The notes beneath the pieces were generated by a model, which was not told the DNA's origin, ran no database searches, and saw nothing but the letters and a program-made list of their open reading frames with translations. From Alkalimarinus alittae (lineage in GTDB: Bacteria > Pseudomonadota > Gammaproteobacteria > Pseudomonadales > Oleiphilaceae): a stretch of 64,000 bases of DNA. Position numbers and translations under genes: made by a program. This document shows, in pieces, positions 1 through 9,155 of the stretch (within the stretch, counting starts at the first letter, position 1; each line of letters opens with the position of its first letter). The stretch is from contig NZ_CP100390.1 of assembly GCF_026016465.1 (NCBI RefSeq), forward strand, positions 2,456,001 through 2,520,000, read 5' to 3'.

Positions 1-187
1 TATCCTTCGCGCGCTGCTACTATAGATTTATCGATTTTAGTCGATTTATTTATATACACGTAGCGATATTAGTTGAATTAACTGGTCGGGAGCACGGTTA
101 TGTTTTTTCAACCTCAAAGAGATAGCTTGCGTTATTTCTTATAGTCCTCTTCACTTCTAGCTTGTGATAAAAATTGGATCCTGAATA

Positions 188-1615
188 ATGAGCACAGTAA
201 ACAATCAGACGACATACAACTACAAAGTGGTGCGCCAATTCGCCATTATGACTGTCGTGTGGGGTATTGTTGGGATGGCCGTGGGCGTATTGATCGCATC
301 ACAATTAGTTTGGCCAGCACTCAACTTCGATACACCTTGGCTTAGCTTTGGTCGTCTTCGCCCTCTTCACACAAATGCGGTTATATTTGCTTTTGGTGGT
401 TCAGCACTTTTTGCAACTTCCTTCTATGTTGTGCAGCGCACTTGCCAAGCACGACTGTTTTCCGACTCTTTGGCATCCTTCATCTTTTGGGGTTGGCAAC
501 TGGTTATCGTTTTAGCCGTTATCACCTTACCATTAGGTTATACATCGACTAAAGAGTATGCAGAACTAGAGTGGCCAATCGACATCCTAATTGCAATTGT
601 TTGGGTATCTTACGCTGTTTTGTTTTTTGGCACGATCATGAAGCGAAAAGCAAAGCATATTTACGTTGCAAACTGGTTCTTCGGCGCATTCATTTTAATG
701 ATTGCTGTCCTACACATTTTTAATAACCTTGAAGTTCCAGTCACACTATGGAAATCATACTCTATCTATCCAGGCACTATTGATGCGATGGTTCAGTGGT
801 GGTATGGACATAATGCCGTTGGTTTCTACTTAACCGCTGGTTTCCTCGGAATAATGTACTACTTCGTACCTAAGCAAGCAGGCCGCCCTGTATATTCATA
901 TAGATTATCAATCGTTCACTTTTGGGCATTGATTTCAATCTATGTATGGGCAGGCTCTCACCACTTGCATTACAGCGCACTCCCTGACTGGGCACAAAGT
1001 GCCGGTATGGCAATGTCGCTAATCCTGCTTGCGCCATCTTGGGGTGGTATGATTAACGGTATGATGACGCTATCAGGTGCTTGGGATAAACTACGTACAG
1101 ACCCAATTCTTAGATTTTTAGTTGTCTCTCTCTCCTTCTACGGTATGTCTACGTTTGAAGGCCCGATGATGGCGATTAAAACAGTTAACGCTTTATCACA
1201 TAACACTGACTGGACCGTAGGTCACGTTCACTCAGGCGCTTTAGGTTGGGTTGCAATGGTGTCTATCGGTGCCATGTACCACTTGATTCCGAAGCTATAC
1301 AACCTTAATAGCATGTATAGCACCTCATTAATCAACGTTCACTTCTGGCTTGCCACTATTGGTACCGTACTGTATATCGCAGCAATGTGGGTAAACGGTA
1401 TTATGCAGGGTTTGATGTGGAGAGCGATCAATGATGATGGAACACTTACCTATAGCTTTGTTGAGTCACTAGAAGCCAGCCATGTTGGTTACTTAGTACG
1501 CGCTATCGGTGGTGCAATATTCCTTTCAGGAATGCTGATAATGGCATATAACACTTGGATGACTGTGCGCGTAAAAGGTGCTCAGGCACTTGATAACGTC
1601 CCACAGACAGCTTAA
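188..1615 (+). CDS. ccoN: cbb3-type cytochrome c oxidase subunit I
   Basis: Catalytic subunit of the high-affinity cbb3 terminal oxidase in the inner membrane; it reduces O2 at a haem b3-CuB centre and pumps protons. At 475 aa it has the usual family length and about 12 hydrophobic helices. The metal-ligand pattern is visible: His61 (RPLHTN), His208 in WWYGHNAVG, His258-His259 in AGSHHLHY, and His346/His348 in [11 protein letters not shown]. Tyr252, six residues before the HH pair, matches the tyrosine cross-linked to a CuB histidine in this subfamily. First gene of ccoNOQP; ccoO follows after 11 bp with a strong AAGGAGG site. No convincing Fnr/Anr box was seen in the 187 bp upstream. Confidence 0.97.
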   Translation: MSTVNNQTTYNYKVVRQFAIMTVVWGIVGMAVGVLIASQLVWPALNFDTPWLSFGRLRPLHTNAVIFAFGGSALFATSFYVVQRTCQARLFSDSLASFIFWGWQLVIVLAVITLPLGYTSTKEYAELEWPIDILIAIVWVSYAVLFFGTIMKRKAKHIYVANWFFGAFILMIAVLHIFNNLEVPVTLWKSYSIYPGTIDAMVQWWYGHNAVGFYLTAGFLGIMYYFVPKQAGRPVYSYRLSIVHFWALISIYVWAGSHHLHYSALPDWAQSAGMAMSLILLAPSWGGMINGMMTLSGAWDKLRTDPILRFLVVSLSFYGMSTFEGPMMAIKTVNALSHNTDWTVGHVHSGALGWVAMVSIGAMYHLIPKLYNLNSMYSTSLINVHFWLATIGTVLYIAAMWVNGIMQGLMWRAINDDGTLTYSFVESLEASHVGYLVRAIGGAIFLSGMLIMAYNTWMTVRVKGAQALDNVPQTA

Positions 1616-1626
1616 GGAGGTTTAAC

Positions 1627-2235
1627 ATGAAACATGAAGTTGTAGAAAAAAACCTCGGGCTAATGATTGTGTTGATATTAGTTGCCATTAGCTTTGGGGG
1701 ACTAGTAGAAATTGTTCCTTTGTTCTTCCAAAAGCAGGTAACTGAACCAATAGAAGGCCTTAAGCCACTAGGTGCATTGGAATTAGAAGGACGTGACGTT
1801 TATATTCGTGAAGGCTGCCATGTCTGTCATACACAGATGATTCGACCTTTCCGTGCAGAGACCGAACGTTATGGTCACTACTCTGTTGCAGGCGAGCATG
1901 TTTATGAGCACCCATTCTTATGGGGTTCTAAGCGTACCGGGCCTGACTTGGCACGTGTAGGCGGACGATACAGCGACGATTGGCATCGAGCTCACTTGTA
2001 CAACCCTCGAAACGTTGTACCTGAGTCTAAAATGCCATCATACCCATGGTTATTTACCAATAAGATTGACCACAAAATCACGCCAAAGCGTATGGAAGCC
2101 CTTAGATCAGTAGGTGTTCCCTATACAGACGAAGATATTGCTGGTGCATCTGAAGCAGTTAAAGGTAAAACCGAAATTGAAGCAATGGTGGCTTATCTTC
2201 AGCAATTAGGTACTTTGCTGAAGAGTAAGCGGTAA
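1627..2235 (+). CDS. ccoO: cbb3-type cytochrome c oxidase subunit II, mono-haem
   Basis: Membrane-anchored mono-haem cytochrome c that passes electrons from CcoP to CcoN. The 202-aa protein has one N-terminal transmembrane anchor (about residues 10-33). A single haem c site CHVCH lies at residues 64-68, and Met136 in SKMPSYPW is the likely distal haem ligand. An AAGGAGG ribosome-binding site precedes the ATG. Length and the flanking [10 protein letters not shown] / [11 protein letters not shown] blocks are typical of the family. Confidence 0.97.
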   Translation: MKHEVVEKNLGLMIVLILVAISFGGLVEIVPLFFQKQVTEPIEGLKPLGALELEGRDVYIREGCHVCHTQMIRPFRAETERYGHYSVAGEHVYEHPFLWGSKRTGPDLARVGGRYSDDWHRAHLYNPRNVVPESKMPSYPWLFTNKIDHKITPKRMEALRSVGVPYTDEDIAGASEAVKGKTEIEAMVAYLQQLGTLLKSKR

Positions 2236-2243
2236 TAAGCATC

Positions 2244-2429
2244 ATGGATATTAATACGTTACGTGGCATTTCAACAATTTTAGTCATGATTGCGTTCATC
2301 AGCATCTGTCTTTGGGCTTATAGTTCTAAGCGCAAAGACAAGTTTGATGATGCCGCTAATCTACCTTTTGAAGATGAAGAAATAGCCAAGCGTACTTTGA
2401 TCGATACGGAGAAAAAAGACCATGAGTAG
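2244..2429 (+). CDS. ccoQ: cbb3-type cytochrome oxidase small subunit CcoQ
   Basis: Small (61 aa) single-helix subunit that stabilises the cbb3 complex. One transmembrane segment at about residues 9-26 is followed by a charged tail with DDAANLPFEDE, typical of CcoQ. It starts 8 bp after ccoO and its last 8 bp overlap the start of ccoP, so the two are probably translationally coupled. The ribosome-binding site is weak. The identification rests on position, size and the tail motif. Confidence 0.9.
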   Translation: MDINTLRGISTILVMIAFISICLWAYSSKRKDKFDDAANLPFEDEEIAKRTLIDTEKKDHE

Positions 2430-3318
2430 TTTTTGGAACGCATGGATCATAATTATCAGTTTAGGCAGTGTTTTTGGCTGCTGGTGGCTTTTATTTGCCA
2501 CCCGTAAAGGCCAAAAGAACAACACCGAATCTGAAGCAACAACGGGCCATGTCTACGATGGTATAGAGGAGTATGACAACCCGCTTCCTAAGTGGTGGTT
2601 CTACATGTTTATGGGGACCATCTTTTTCGCGCTTGCTTACTACGCACTTTACCCTGGTCTAGGCTCTTACAAAGGCCTACTTGGTTGGACATCAACCGGT
2701 CAGTGGGAACAAGAAGTCGCAGATGCAGACGCTAAATATGGTCCTATCTTTGAAGCCTTTGCAGAAAAGTCTATTGAAGAGCTAGCAACTGACGATGCAG
2801 CACTAAAAGTAGGTCAGCGTCTATTTGCTAACAACTGTGCAATTTGTCATGGTTCGACTGCAAGAGGTTCTGTGGGTTTCCCTAACCTTGCTGATAATGA
2901 TTGGCTTTATGGTGGTGACCCTGACACCATTAAGCAGACTATTGCGCACGGTAGAAATGGCAACATGCCTGCTAAGGGTTTAAACCCTGCGATGACTAAA
3001 TCAGATATTGCTGATTTGACTAACTACTTGCTGTCATTTAGCAACAGAGCTACAGATAACGCATCTAGCGAACGCGGAGCAGAAATGTTCCAAACCGCTT
3101 GTTCTGCTTGTCATGGTGCTGATGCTAAAGGTACACCAGCAATGGGGGCTCCAAACCTAACCGATAACGTATGGTTATACGGAAGCACTCCAACAATGAT
3201 CATGCAGACGATTGAATATGGTCGTGCTGGCGTGATGCCTGCTCACAATGACCTTCTTGGTGAAGAGAAGGTTCACGTGCTAGCAGCTTATATTTATAGC
3301 CTTTCACAAGGTAAATAA
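2422..3318 (+). CDS. ccoP: cbb3-type cytochrome c oxidase subunit III, di-haem
   Basis: Di-haem cytochrome c subunit; the entry point for electrons from soluble c-type cytochromes into cbb3 oxidase. The 298-aa protein has two N-terminal hydrophobic helices (about residues 8-26 and 58-77). Two cytochrome c domains follow, with CAICH at 139-143 and CSACH at 227-231. The methionine-containing segments GNMPAKG and GVMPAHN supply the likely axial ligands. Last gene of ccoNOQP; a perfect 14-bp hairpin follows at 3324-3352. Confidence 0.97.
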   Translation: MSSFWNAWIIIISLGSVFGCWWLLFATRKGQKNNTESEATTGHVYDGIEEYDNPLPKWWFYMFMGTIFFALAYYALYPGLGSYKGLLGWTSTGQWEQEVADADAKYGPIFEAFAEKSIEELATDDAALKVGQRLFANNCAICHGSTARGSVGFPNLADNDWLYGGDPDTIKQTIAHGRNGNMPAKGLNPAMTKSDIADLTNYLLSFSNRATDNASSERGAEMFQTACSACHGADAKGTPAMGAPNLTDNVWLYGSTPTMIMQTIEYGRAGVMPAHNDLLGEEKVHVLAAYIYSLSQGK

Positions 3319-3323
3319 ATAGT

Positions 3324-3352
3324 TTAAGGAGGGTTGATTCAACCCTCCTTAA
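3324..3352 (+). terminator. Hairpin terminator after ccoP
   Basis: A perfect 14-bp inverted repeat (arms 3324-3337 and 3339-3352, GGAGGG/CCCTCC core) begins 5 bp after the ccoP stop and is followed by a short T-containing stretch. It probably ends most ccoNOQP transcripts and separates them from ccoGHIS. The T tract is weak, so some read-through is plausible. Confidence 0.75.
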
Positions 3353-3487
3353 TTTCTAATAAAAACAATTCATTTTATACGTAGTTTGACCCTACACAGT
3401 TAAGTTAGTTATCTCCAACCTAGTCTTTTTAGGCAATGCGGTTGTTTCAAACTCTATTGCTAAACAGATTACAATACGGTGAGAGCA

Positions 3488-4915
3488 ATGAGCGCCAAGA
3501 TTCCAGTCAAAAATATTGACCCTTCTTCTAAAAATGATGCTGAAGTCACTACTTACGACCTGTATGCATCGCGTGAAAAAATCTATGTTAAAGCCGTTAC
3601 GGGTGTATTCCAACGAATAAGAACAGGCTCTTTATGGCTTCTAATGGGCATGTATTTTGTGTTCTGCTGGGTGTCCATCAATGGCGAGCAGCTCATTTAT
3701 TTTGATATTCCTGGTCGAAAATTCCACCTATTTGGCGCTACTTTTTGGCCACAAGATTTTGTCTTACTCTCTTGGCTTTTGATCATTTGTGCCTTTGGCC
3801 TGTTTTTTATCACGTCCCTATTTGGTCGAGTTTGGTGTGGCTATACCTGCCCTCAAACAGTTTGGACCTTTATTTTTATGTGGGTTGAAGAGAAAGTTGA
3901 AGGAAGCAGAAATAAGCGCATGAAGCTTGATAAAGCGCCTAATGACGCGTCCAAAACCTTTAAGAAAGTGCTCAAGCATTCTATTTGGCTCTTGATAGCC
4001 TTTGCCACAGGGCTTACGTTTGTGGGTTATTTTTACCCTATCCGTGAGCTTATCGTAGATTTCTTCAGTTTTAACTTCATTGGTGGCTGGGCTTATTTTT
4101 GGATTCTTTTCTTTACCGCTGCCACTTACGCCAATGCGGGCTGGTTAAGGGAACAAGTCTGTCTCTATATGTGCCCCTATGCACGCTTTCAGTCAGTTAT
4201 GTTCGATAAAGATACCATGGTTGTTTCTTACGATCCTAACAGGGGTGAACCTCGCGGCAGTCGGAAGAAATCAGTAGACCCTAAGCAAACTGGTTTGGGT
4301 GACTGCGTTGATTGTGGCTTATGCGTTCAGGTATGCCCTACAGGTATTGATATTCGAGACGGGCTTCAATATGAATGCATTGGCTGCGCTTTATGTATTG
4401 ACGCATGCGATCAAGTCATGGAAAAAATGAATTACCCGAAAGGGCTGATTCGATACGACAATGAAAACACGCTTGAAGGTAAAGAGAGCCATATGGTTCG
4501 CCCAAAGTCGGTTGGCTATGGTCTAGTGCTTCTATTCATGATTTCGTCTGTTATTTATGCCGTCTATTCGAGAGTACCGGTAGCACTTGATGTCATAAAA
4601 GACCGTGGAGCACTCTATCAACTGACCGGTATGGGCCTAGTTGAAAACTCTTATACCCTAAAAGTCATTAATATGGCTAATACAGAGCGCGAATTTGAAG
4701 TGCGTGTATCGGGCATTGAAGGAATAAAGATCACCACAACAACTCGATTTACGGCAAACTCTGGCGAAGTGCACTCTCTGCCAACAAGCATTGAAATTGA
4801 CCCGGCAAATATGACAGAAACTAAACATGATATTGAATTTGAAGTTATTGCTGTTGATGACCCAACCGTTAAAGCAACATCAGATAGTCGTTTTCTTGCT
4901 CCGCTAAATTATTAG
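3488..4915 (+). CDS. ccoG: cytochrome c oxidase accessory protein CcoG (FixG)
   Basis: Membrane iron-sulfur protein needed for cbb3 assembly; known homologues act in copper reduction/delivery to CcoN. It has several hydrophobic helices, two CxxxCP motifs in the membrane part (WCGYTCP and CLYMCP), and a bacterial two-[4Fe-4S] ferredoxin domain around residues 273-307 (CVDCGLCVQVCP, then CIGCALCIDAC). An Ig-like C-terminal domain follows. The ATG at 3488 is chosen because GGTGAG sits just upstream of it; a GTG at 3479 is also in frame. First gene of the second cco cluster. Confidence 0.95.
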   Translation: MSAKIPVKNIDPSSKNDAEVTTYDLYASREKIYVKAVTGVFQRIRTGSLWLLMGMYFVFCWVSINGEQLIYFDIPGRKFHLFGATFWPQDFVLLSWLLIICAFGLFFITSLFGRVWCGYTCPQTVWTFIFMWVEEKVEGSRNKRMKLDKAPNDASKTFKKVLKHSIWLLIAFATGLTFVGYFYPIRELIVDFFSFNFIGGWAYFWILFFTAATYANAGWLREQVCLYMCPYARFQSVMFDKDTMVVSYDPNRGEPRGSRKKSVDPKQTGLGDCVDCGLCVQVCPTGIDIRDGLQYECIGCALCIDACDQVMEKMNYPKGLIRYDNENTLEGKESHMVRPKSVGYGLVLLFMISSVIYAVYSRVPVALDVIKDRGALYQLTGMGLVENSYTLKVINMANTEREFEVRVSGIEGIKITTTTRFTANSGEVHSLPTSIEIDPANMTETKHDIEFEVIAVDDPTVKATSDSRFLAPLNY

Positions 4916-4934
4916 TCCCTATGGACATTCATTT

Positions 4935-5037
4935 CTTGAAGCCACACCCCTTATAACAAAAGGGTTCTTGGCTTCTTGACACATTACTGAGAGAATCTCT
5001 ATTAATCGCTCATTTAAGCGGTTTGCAGAGGTTCTCT
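4935..5037. other. Two intergenic hairpins between ccoG and ccoH
   Basis: The 159-bp ccoG-ccoH gap holds two sizeable inverted repeats. The first pairs GAAGCCA (4938-4944) with TGGCTTC (4969-4975), enclosing CCCTT/AAGGG. The second pairs 4990-5000 with 5027-5037 (11 bp, one G-U) around an inner CGCT/AGCG hairpin. Neither has a long T tract. They may attenuate transcription or protect mRNA between ccoG and ccoH. Structure is by eye only. Confidence 0.5.
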
Positions 5038-5074
5038 AAGCTCTTACACTCTAATATTGTAGAATTAAATACCT

Positions 5075-5581
5075 ATGACACACTTTGATAATGATACGGC
5101 CCCTTGGTATAAACAGTTTTGGCTATGGTTCCTAATCTCCATTCCTGCAGTCACAATTTGCTACTGTATGCTGATGATATATACCGCTATATCAACTGAA
5201 AACTCATTAGTCAGCGATAACTACTATAAAGATGGTCTCGCGATTAACCAGGAGCTTGCGCTAGATAACAAAGCGACAGAACTTAACCTCAGTGCAAAAG
5301 TCAGTTTCGATAGCTCGGGTCGAGTTGCACTGTCACTTAACGGAGATCTAACGTCGCCACCTTCTTTTTTAACATTAAAGTTACTCCACCCTACGCTTGA
5401 TGGACAAGATATTGAAACAAAGCTTCTGCCAGAGCCAGGAAGCACATACTCTACTCAGTTTGAAAAGCCACTCACTGGCCGCTGGTATATCGATATAATC
5501 GCGCAAGACTCAACATGGAGGCTTAAAGGAGAAGCAGCGTTACCTAGCGATACCGTCATACAACTAGACTCAGGTGCTTAA
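5075..5581 (+). CDS. ccoH: cbb3 oxidase assembly protein CcoH / FixH family
   Basis: Assembly factor of cbb3 oxidase. The 168-aa protein has one N-terminal transmembrane helix (about residues 13-37) and a periplasmic beta-rich FixH domain containing the family block SDNYYKDGLAIN and the ending GRWYIDIIAQD..WRLKGE. Its stop codon is directly followed by the GTG start of ccoI, so the two are tightly coupled. The ribosome-binding site at the ATG is weak. Confidence 0.92.
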   Translation: MTHFDNDTAPWYKQFWLWFLISIPAVTICYCMLMIYTAISTENSLVSDNYYKDGLAINQELALDNKATELNLSAKVSFDSSGRVALSLNGDLTSPPSFLTLKLLHPTLDGQDIETKLLPEPGSTYSTQFEKPLTGRWYIDIIAQDSTWRLKGEAALPSDTVIQLDSGA

Positions 5582-8002
5582 GTGGACCAAAACCCTGGAC
5601 TCTGTTACCACTGCGGCGAGCCAAACCCCAAAAACGCAAATATAACGCTAGCGCTTGGTGGTAAAAATCGTGATTTTTGCTGCCAAGGCTGCAAAGCCGT
5701 TGCTCAGATGATATCTGATAGCGGAATGGAGGGGTTCTATCAACATCGAAGTCAATTATCTACAACACCGCAAGAAATTGCTGACATCACAAAGAATGAA
5801 TTAAAGCTGTACGATAACCCTGAACTCCAAAAAGAGTTTGTAACAGAAGTTCAGGCTTCTGAAGGCTCTTCTGCGATCAATGAAGCAACGCTTATCATTG
5901 AAGGTATCACCTGTTCAGCATGTATATGGCTACTCGAAAAGCATATATCCTCTAATCAAGGGGTTAAATCGTTTCATATTAATCACACAACCCAGCGAGC
6001 ACTATTAACTTGGTCATCTAGCCAAGCGTTATTAAGTGATATCTTGCTGATGGTTTACCAGCTGGGCTATAAAGCACATCCCTTTAAGCCGAACTTAGAA
6101 GAAGAAATTTTAAACAGAGAAAGAAAGAGCGCTATTATTAGGCTTGGCATTGCTGGCATCGCGATGATGCAGAATATGATGCTATCAGTACCACTGTATG
6201 TAGGTATGATAAATGGCATCTCTGATGAATTCGTTTTACTTTTTCGCTGGGTAAGCCTTTTTGTGACCACGCCGGTTGTGCTTTACTCCGCTCGCCCTTT
6301 CTTTCAAGCGGCTATTAGAGACCTTAAAACACGCCACTTAACCATGGACGTGCCCGTATCTCTCGCTATATTCATTGCCTACACCGCTAGCGTATATATT
6401 ACGATTACTGGTGGAGAAGATGTTTATTTTGACTCTGTGGCGATGTTTACTTTCTTCCTTCTATTGGGGCGTTTTTTAGAGAGCCAAGCACGATTAAAGT
6501 CCGGCCAATCGATTTCGCAGTTAATAAGTTTAATCCCACCTTCTGCCATAAAATTAGTTGACGGTGAAGAGGCTATCATTGCGGCAAAAGATCTCAAAGT
6601 TGGGGATTTAGTACTTATTAAGCCTGCCACTGTCATCCCCGCAGACGGTATTATTAGCCTCGGCCAGAGTAGCCTAGATGAATCAGCTTTAACCGGTGAA
6701 TTTATGCCTGTGACAAAACAAGCGGGCGATGCAGTTACCGGAGGCACCACCAACGTTGAGAACGCGTTTGAGATGACGGTTACAGCGGTGGGCTCAAACG
6801 CTCGCATCAGCTCCATCATGAGGTTACTTAACCGAGCTCAAAGCGAGAAACCTAAGACTGCACTTATTGCTGACAAAGTCGCCAGTTATTTTGTGGCTGC
6901 CGTATTAGTGATTACCTCTTCTGTATTTATATATTGGTGGCTAAAGGGTTCAGCCGATGCGTTTTCCATTGCACTGTCTGTATTAGTCGTTACCTGCCCA
7001 TGTGCACTCTCTTTAGCTACACCTACCGCACTAACCGCCGCCACCAATTTATTACGCTCAAAAGGGTTTTTAATTACACGCGGACACGTCTTAGAGTCTC
7101 TCGCTCAAACTAACGACCTTATATTTGATAAAACCGGCACATTAACTGTTGGGCAAATCATTGTCAGTGACGTCATACCCACCTCGACACTCGACCGAAG
7201 TACACTACTGAACATTGCTGCAAGCCTGGAACAGCACTCTGAACACCCTATTGCTAAAGCATTTCAAGAATTTCAGCCGCTTATAACCGAATCTATCGTC
7301 GCTACACCAGGTGGTGGTATAGAAGGTATAGTTAACGGCTGTAAATATCGCATAGGGCATATTAAATATGCTTCAGCGTTAATCGACCACCCTAATTCTA
7401 CTATTTCAGCTCCAAGTGATGATCAGTGGCTAGCCTTAACCTCAACAAAGCAAGTCGTTGGTTGGTTTCTAATCGGAGACAGACTGAGAGATGAAAGCAT
7501 AGATGTCATTAGAAACCTTCAGTTAGACGGTTATCAGTGTACGTTATTAAGCGGTGATCAATCAGGTTCAGTAATATCTACGGCTAAAACATTAGGTATT
7601 AAAGACGCAATTGGTGGCGCCTCTCCTGAAGACAAGTTACGTTATATGCAGTCAAAACAAGAGGCAGGTAAAAACACCATAATGATCGGTGATGGGCTCA
7701 ATGATGTCCCCGTAATGGCTGGCACTCAGCTTTCCGTAGCCATGGGCAATGCGAATGACCTAGCAAAATTGAAAGCGGATGCCATTTTACTATCAAACAA
7801 TCTTAATACTCTTGAATTAGCGTTATTGACCGGTAAAAAAACCCGTAAAATAATCCGCCAGAATATCAGCTGGGCAATCGGTTACAATCTTTTAGCACTC
7901 CCCTTAGCTGCAAGCGGTATGATCCCCCCTTATGCTGCAGCAATCGGTATGTCTGCCAGTTCGCTTATTGTTGTGTGTAATGCCATGCGACTTAAAGCTT
8001 AA
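5582..8002 (+). CDS. ccoI: copper-translocating P-type ATPase CcoI (FixI)
   Basis: P1B-type ATPase that exports Cu(I) for insertion into the CuB site of cbb3 oxidase. The 806-aa protein has an N-terminal cysteine-rich zone (CYHC at 8-11 and FCCQGC near 32-37) and one HMA domain (CSAC at 111-114). Eight membrane helices include the ion-binding CPC at 472-474. The phosphorylation motif is DKTGT (Asp516), and GDGLND lies near residue 702. The start is GTG, immediately after the ccoH stop. The N-terminal C-rich domain and the genome position separate it from CopA-type exporters. Confidence 0.96.
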   Translation: MDQNPGLCYHCGEPNPKNANITLALGGKNRDFCCQGCKAVAQMISDSGMEGFYQHRSQLSTTPQEIADITKNELKLYDNPELQKEFVTEVQASEGSSAINEATLIIEGITCSACIWLLEKHISSNQGVKSFHINHTTQRALLTWSSSQALLSDILLMVYQLGYKAHPFKPNLEEEILNRERKSAIIRLGIAGIAMMQNMMLSVPLYVGMINGISDEFVLLFRWVSLFVTTPVVLYSARPFFQAAIRDLKTRHLTMDVPVSLAIFIAYTASVYITITGGEDVYFDSVAMFTFFLLLGRFLESQARLKSGQSISQLISLIPPSAIKLVDGEEAIIAAKDLKVGDLVLIKPATVIPADGIISLGQSSLDESALTGEFMPVTKQAGDAVTGGTTNVENAFEMTVTAVGSNARISSIMRLLNRAQSEKPKTALIADKVASYFVAAVLVITSSVFIYWWLKGSADAFSIALSVLVVTCPCALSLATPTALTAATNLLRSKGFLITRGHVLESLAQTNDLIFDKTGTLTVGQIIVSDVIPTSTLDRSTLLNIAASLEQHSEHPIAKAFQEFQPLITESIVATPGGGIEGIVNGCKYRIGHIKYASALIDHPNSTISAPSDDQWLALTSTKQVVGWFLIGDRLRDESIDVIRNLQLDGYQCTLLSGDQSGSVISTAKTLGIKDAIGGASPEDKLRYMQSKQEAGKNTIMIGDGLNDVPVMAGTQLSVAMGNANDLAKLKADAILLSNNLNTLELALLTGKKTRKIIRQNISWAIGYNLLALPLAASGMIPPYAAAIGMSASSLIVVCNAMRLKA

Positions 8003-8079
8003 ATAATTAGAGAAGTTCGTAGCCAGAAAGCGTCTCTGTTATAATTCAACCTTGTTGATTCCAGTTAGAGGTTTACACG

Positions 8080-8292
8080 TTGGAAATCCTATACATATTA
8101 ATCCCGCTATCAATTGTCCTAATATCTCTAGCCGTCGTTATATTTAGCTGGGCAGTAAAGAGTGGCCAATTTGATGACCTTGAAGGCCCCGCCCATAGCA
8201 TTTTATTTGACGATGATGAGGGTATGGTGCCATCAAACAACTCAAAACCTGAGCCAACCGTCCCCGTCTGTAAACCTAATAATACTGACTAG
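8080..8292 (+). CDS. ccoS: cbb3-type cytochrome oxidase assembly protein CcoS
   Basis: 70-aa single-helix membrane protein required for cofactor insertion into cbb3 oxidase. It has the family signature: an N-terminal hydrophobic helix (residues 3-26), then WAVKSGQFDDLEGPAH and an acidic DDDE stretch. The start is TTG at 8080, supported by the upstream AGAGG and the canonical MEILYILIPLS beginning. Position directly after ccoI agrees. Confidence 0.93.
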   Translation: MEILYILIPLSIVLISLAVVIFSWAVKSGQFDDLEGPAHSILFDDDEGMVPSNNSKPEPTVPVCKPNNTD

Positions 8293-8350
8293 TCTTTAAC
8301 GTCTTTTAGAGCAAAATCCTCACGCCTTAAAACAGCGACAGATATTCATT

Positions 8351-9034
8351 ATGGAACACACGCTTGAACTCAGCACAGCATTCATCATAGGCCTTCTTGG
8401 CGGTACACATTGCATTGGTATGTGTGGAGGCATCACTAGCGCGCTATCGATGGCAATCCCAACAGGTGAGGGCTATCAAAAACGCCTACTACTTACCCTA
8501 CTTTCTTATAACGTAGGCCGTATCTCTAGCTATTCAGTAGCGGGGCTTATTGTTGGCACCTTCGGTTGGCTGCTGGCAGACCAAAGCTCTGTTGTTTTTT
8601 TAGGACTTAGAACATTCGCTGCCACGTTATTAGTACTGATGGGGATCTATATAGCAGGATGGGGAAACGGCCTAACATTGATCGAAAAAGCAGGCAGTAC
8701 ACTATGGAGAAAAGTAGAGCCTTATTCTAAAAAAATATTACCCGTCAAAGACCTAAGAGGCGCTCTACTGCTAGGAATGCTCTGGGGGTGGTTACCCTGC
8801 GGCCTAGTTTACTCGACACTAGTATGGTCTAGCATGGCTAATGCACCTCTAAGCTCTGCCGCTTTAATGATGGCATTTGGGCTAGGAACACTCCCCGCGA
8901 TCCTTACCACCGGTTTACTAGCTGAGAGGGCGTCCAGCCTACTCAAAAATAAAGGCTTTAAAGCCATGTCAGGAACACTGTTAATCATTTATGGGGTTTG
9001 GAGCTTTCCTTTTATACAATCATTAGCAGTCTAA
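8351..9034 (+). CDS. sulfite exporter TauE/SafE family (UreH-like) membrane protein
   Basis: 227-aa polytopic inner-membrane protein with about six hydrophobic segments. It has the family motifs LLGGTHCIGMCGG near the N-terminus and GWLPCGLVYSTL in the second half, which carry paired Cys residues. Members of this subfamily are regularly found between ccoS and hemN or fnr in proteobacteria and are suspected to take part in metal or thiol handling during cbb3 assembly. The actual substrate is unknown, and sulfite export is a family label rather than a supported function here. Confidence 0.85.
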   Translation: MEHTLELSTAFIIGLLGGTHCIGMCGGITSALSMAIPTGEGYQKRLLLTLLSYNVGRISSYSVAGLIVGTFGWLLADQSSVVFLGLRTFAATLLVLMGIYIAGWGNGLTLIEKAGSTLWRKVEPYSKKILPVKDLRGALLLGMLWGWLPCGLVYSTLVWSSMANAPLSSAALMMAFGLGTLPAILTTGLLAERASSLLKNKGFKAMSGTLLIIYGVWSFPFIQSLAV

Positions 9035-9064
9035 AAGCTAACGAATAAACGCAATAAACATCCG

Positions 9065-9078
9065 TTGATATGTGTCAA
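9065..9078 (+). promoter_or_regulatory. Fnr/Anr box controlling hemN
   Basis: TTGATATGTGTCAA matches the Fnr/Anr consensus TTGAT-N4-ATCAA with one mismatch. Its centre is at 9071.5. A good -10 element TATACT lies at 9100-9105, which puts the transcription start near 9112-9113, so the box is centred at about -41.5, the classical activator position. This predicts oxygen-limited activation of hemN. Confidence 0.8.
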
Positions 9079-9155
9079 CGACCCTACCTAACAACCCGCT
9101 ATACTGAACAGAATATTTTATACCTATTTCACCTATTATCAGGTTAACCTTCAAT

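Noticed and set aside
1-187. Fnr/Anr box upstream of ccoN
   Set aside because: The best candidate (98-111, TTATG-N4-TTCAA) has too many mismatches in both half-sites.
3479-3487. GTG start for ccoG at 3479
   Set aside because: It is part of the GGTGAG ribosome-binding site for the ATG at 3488.
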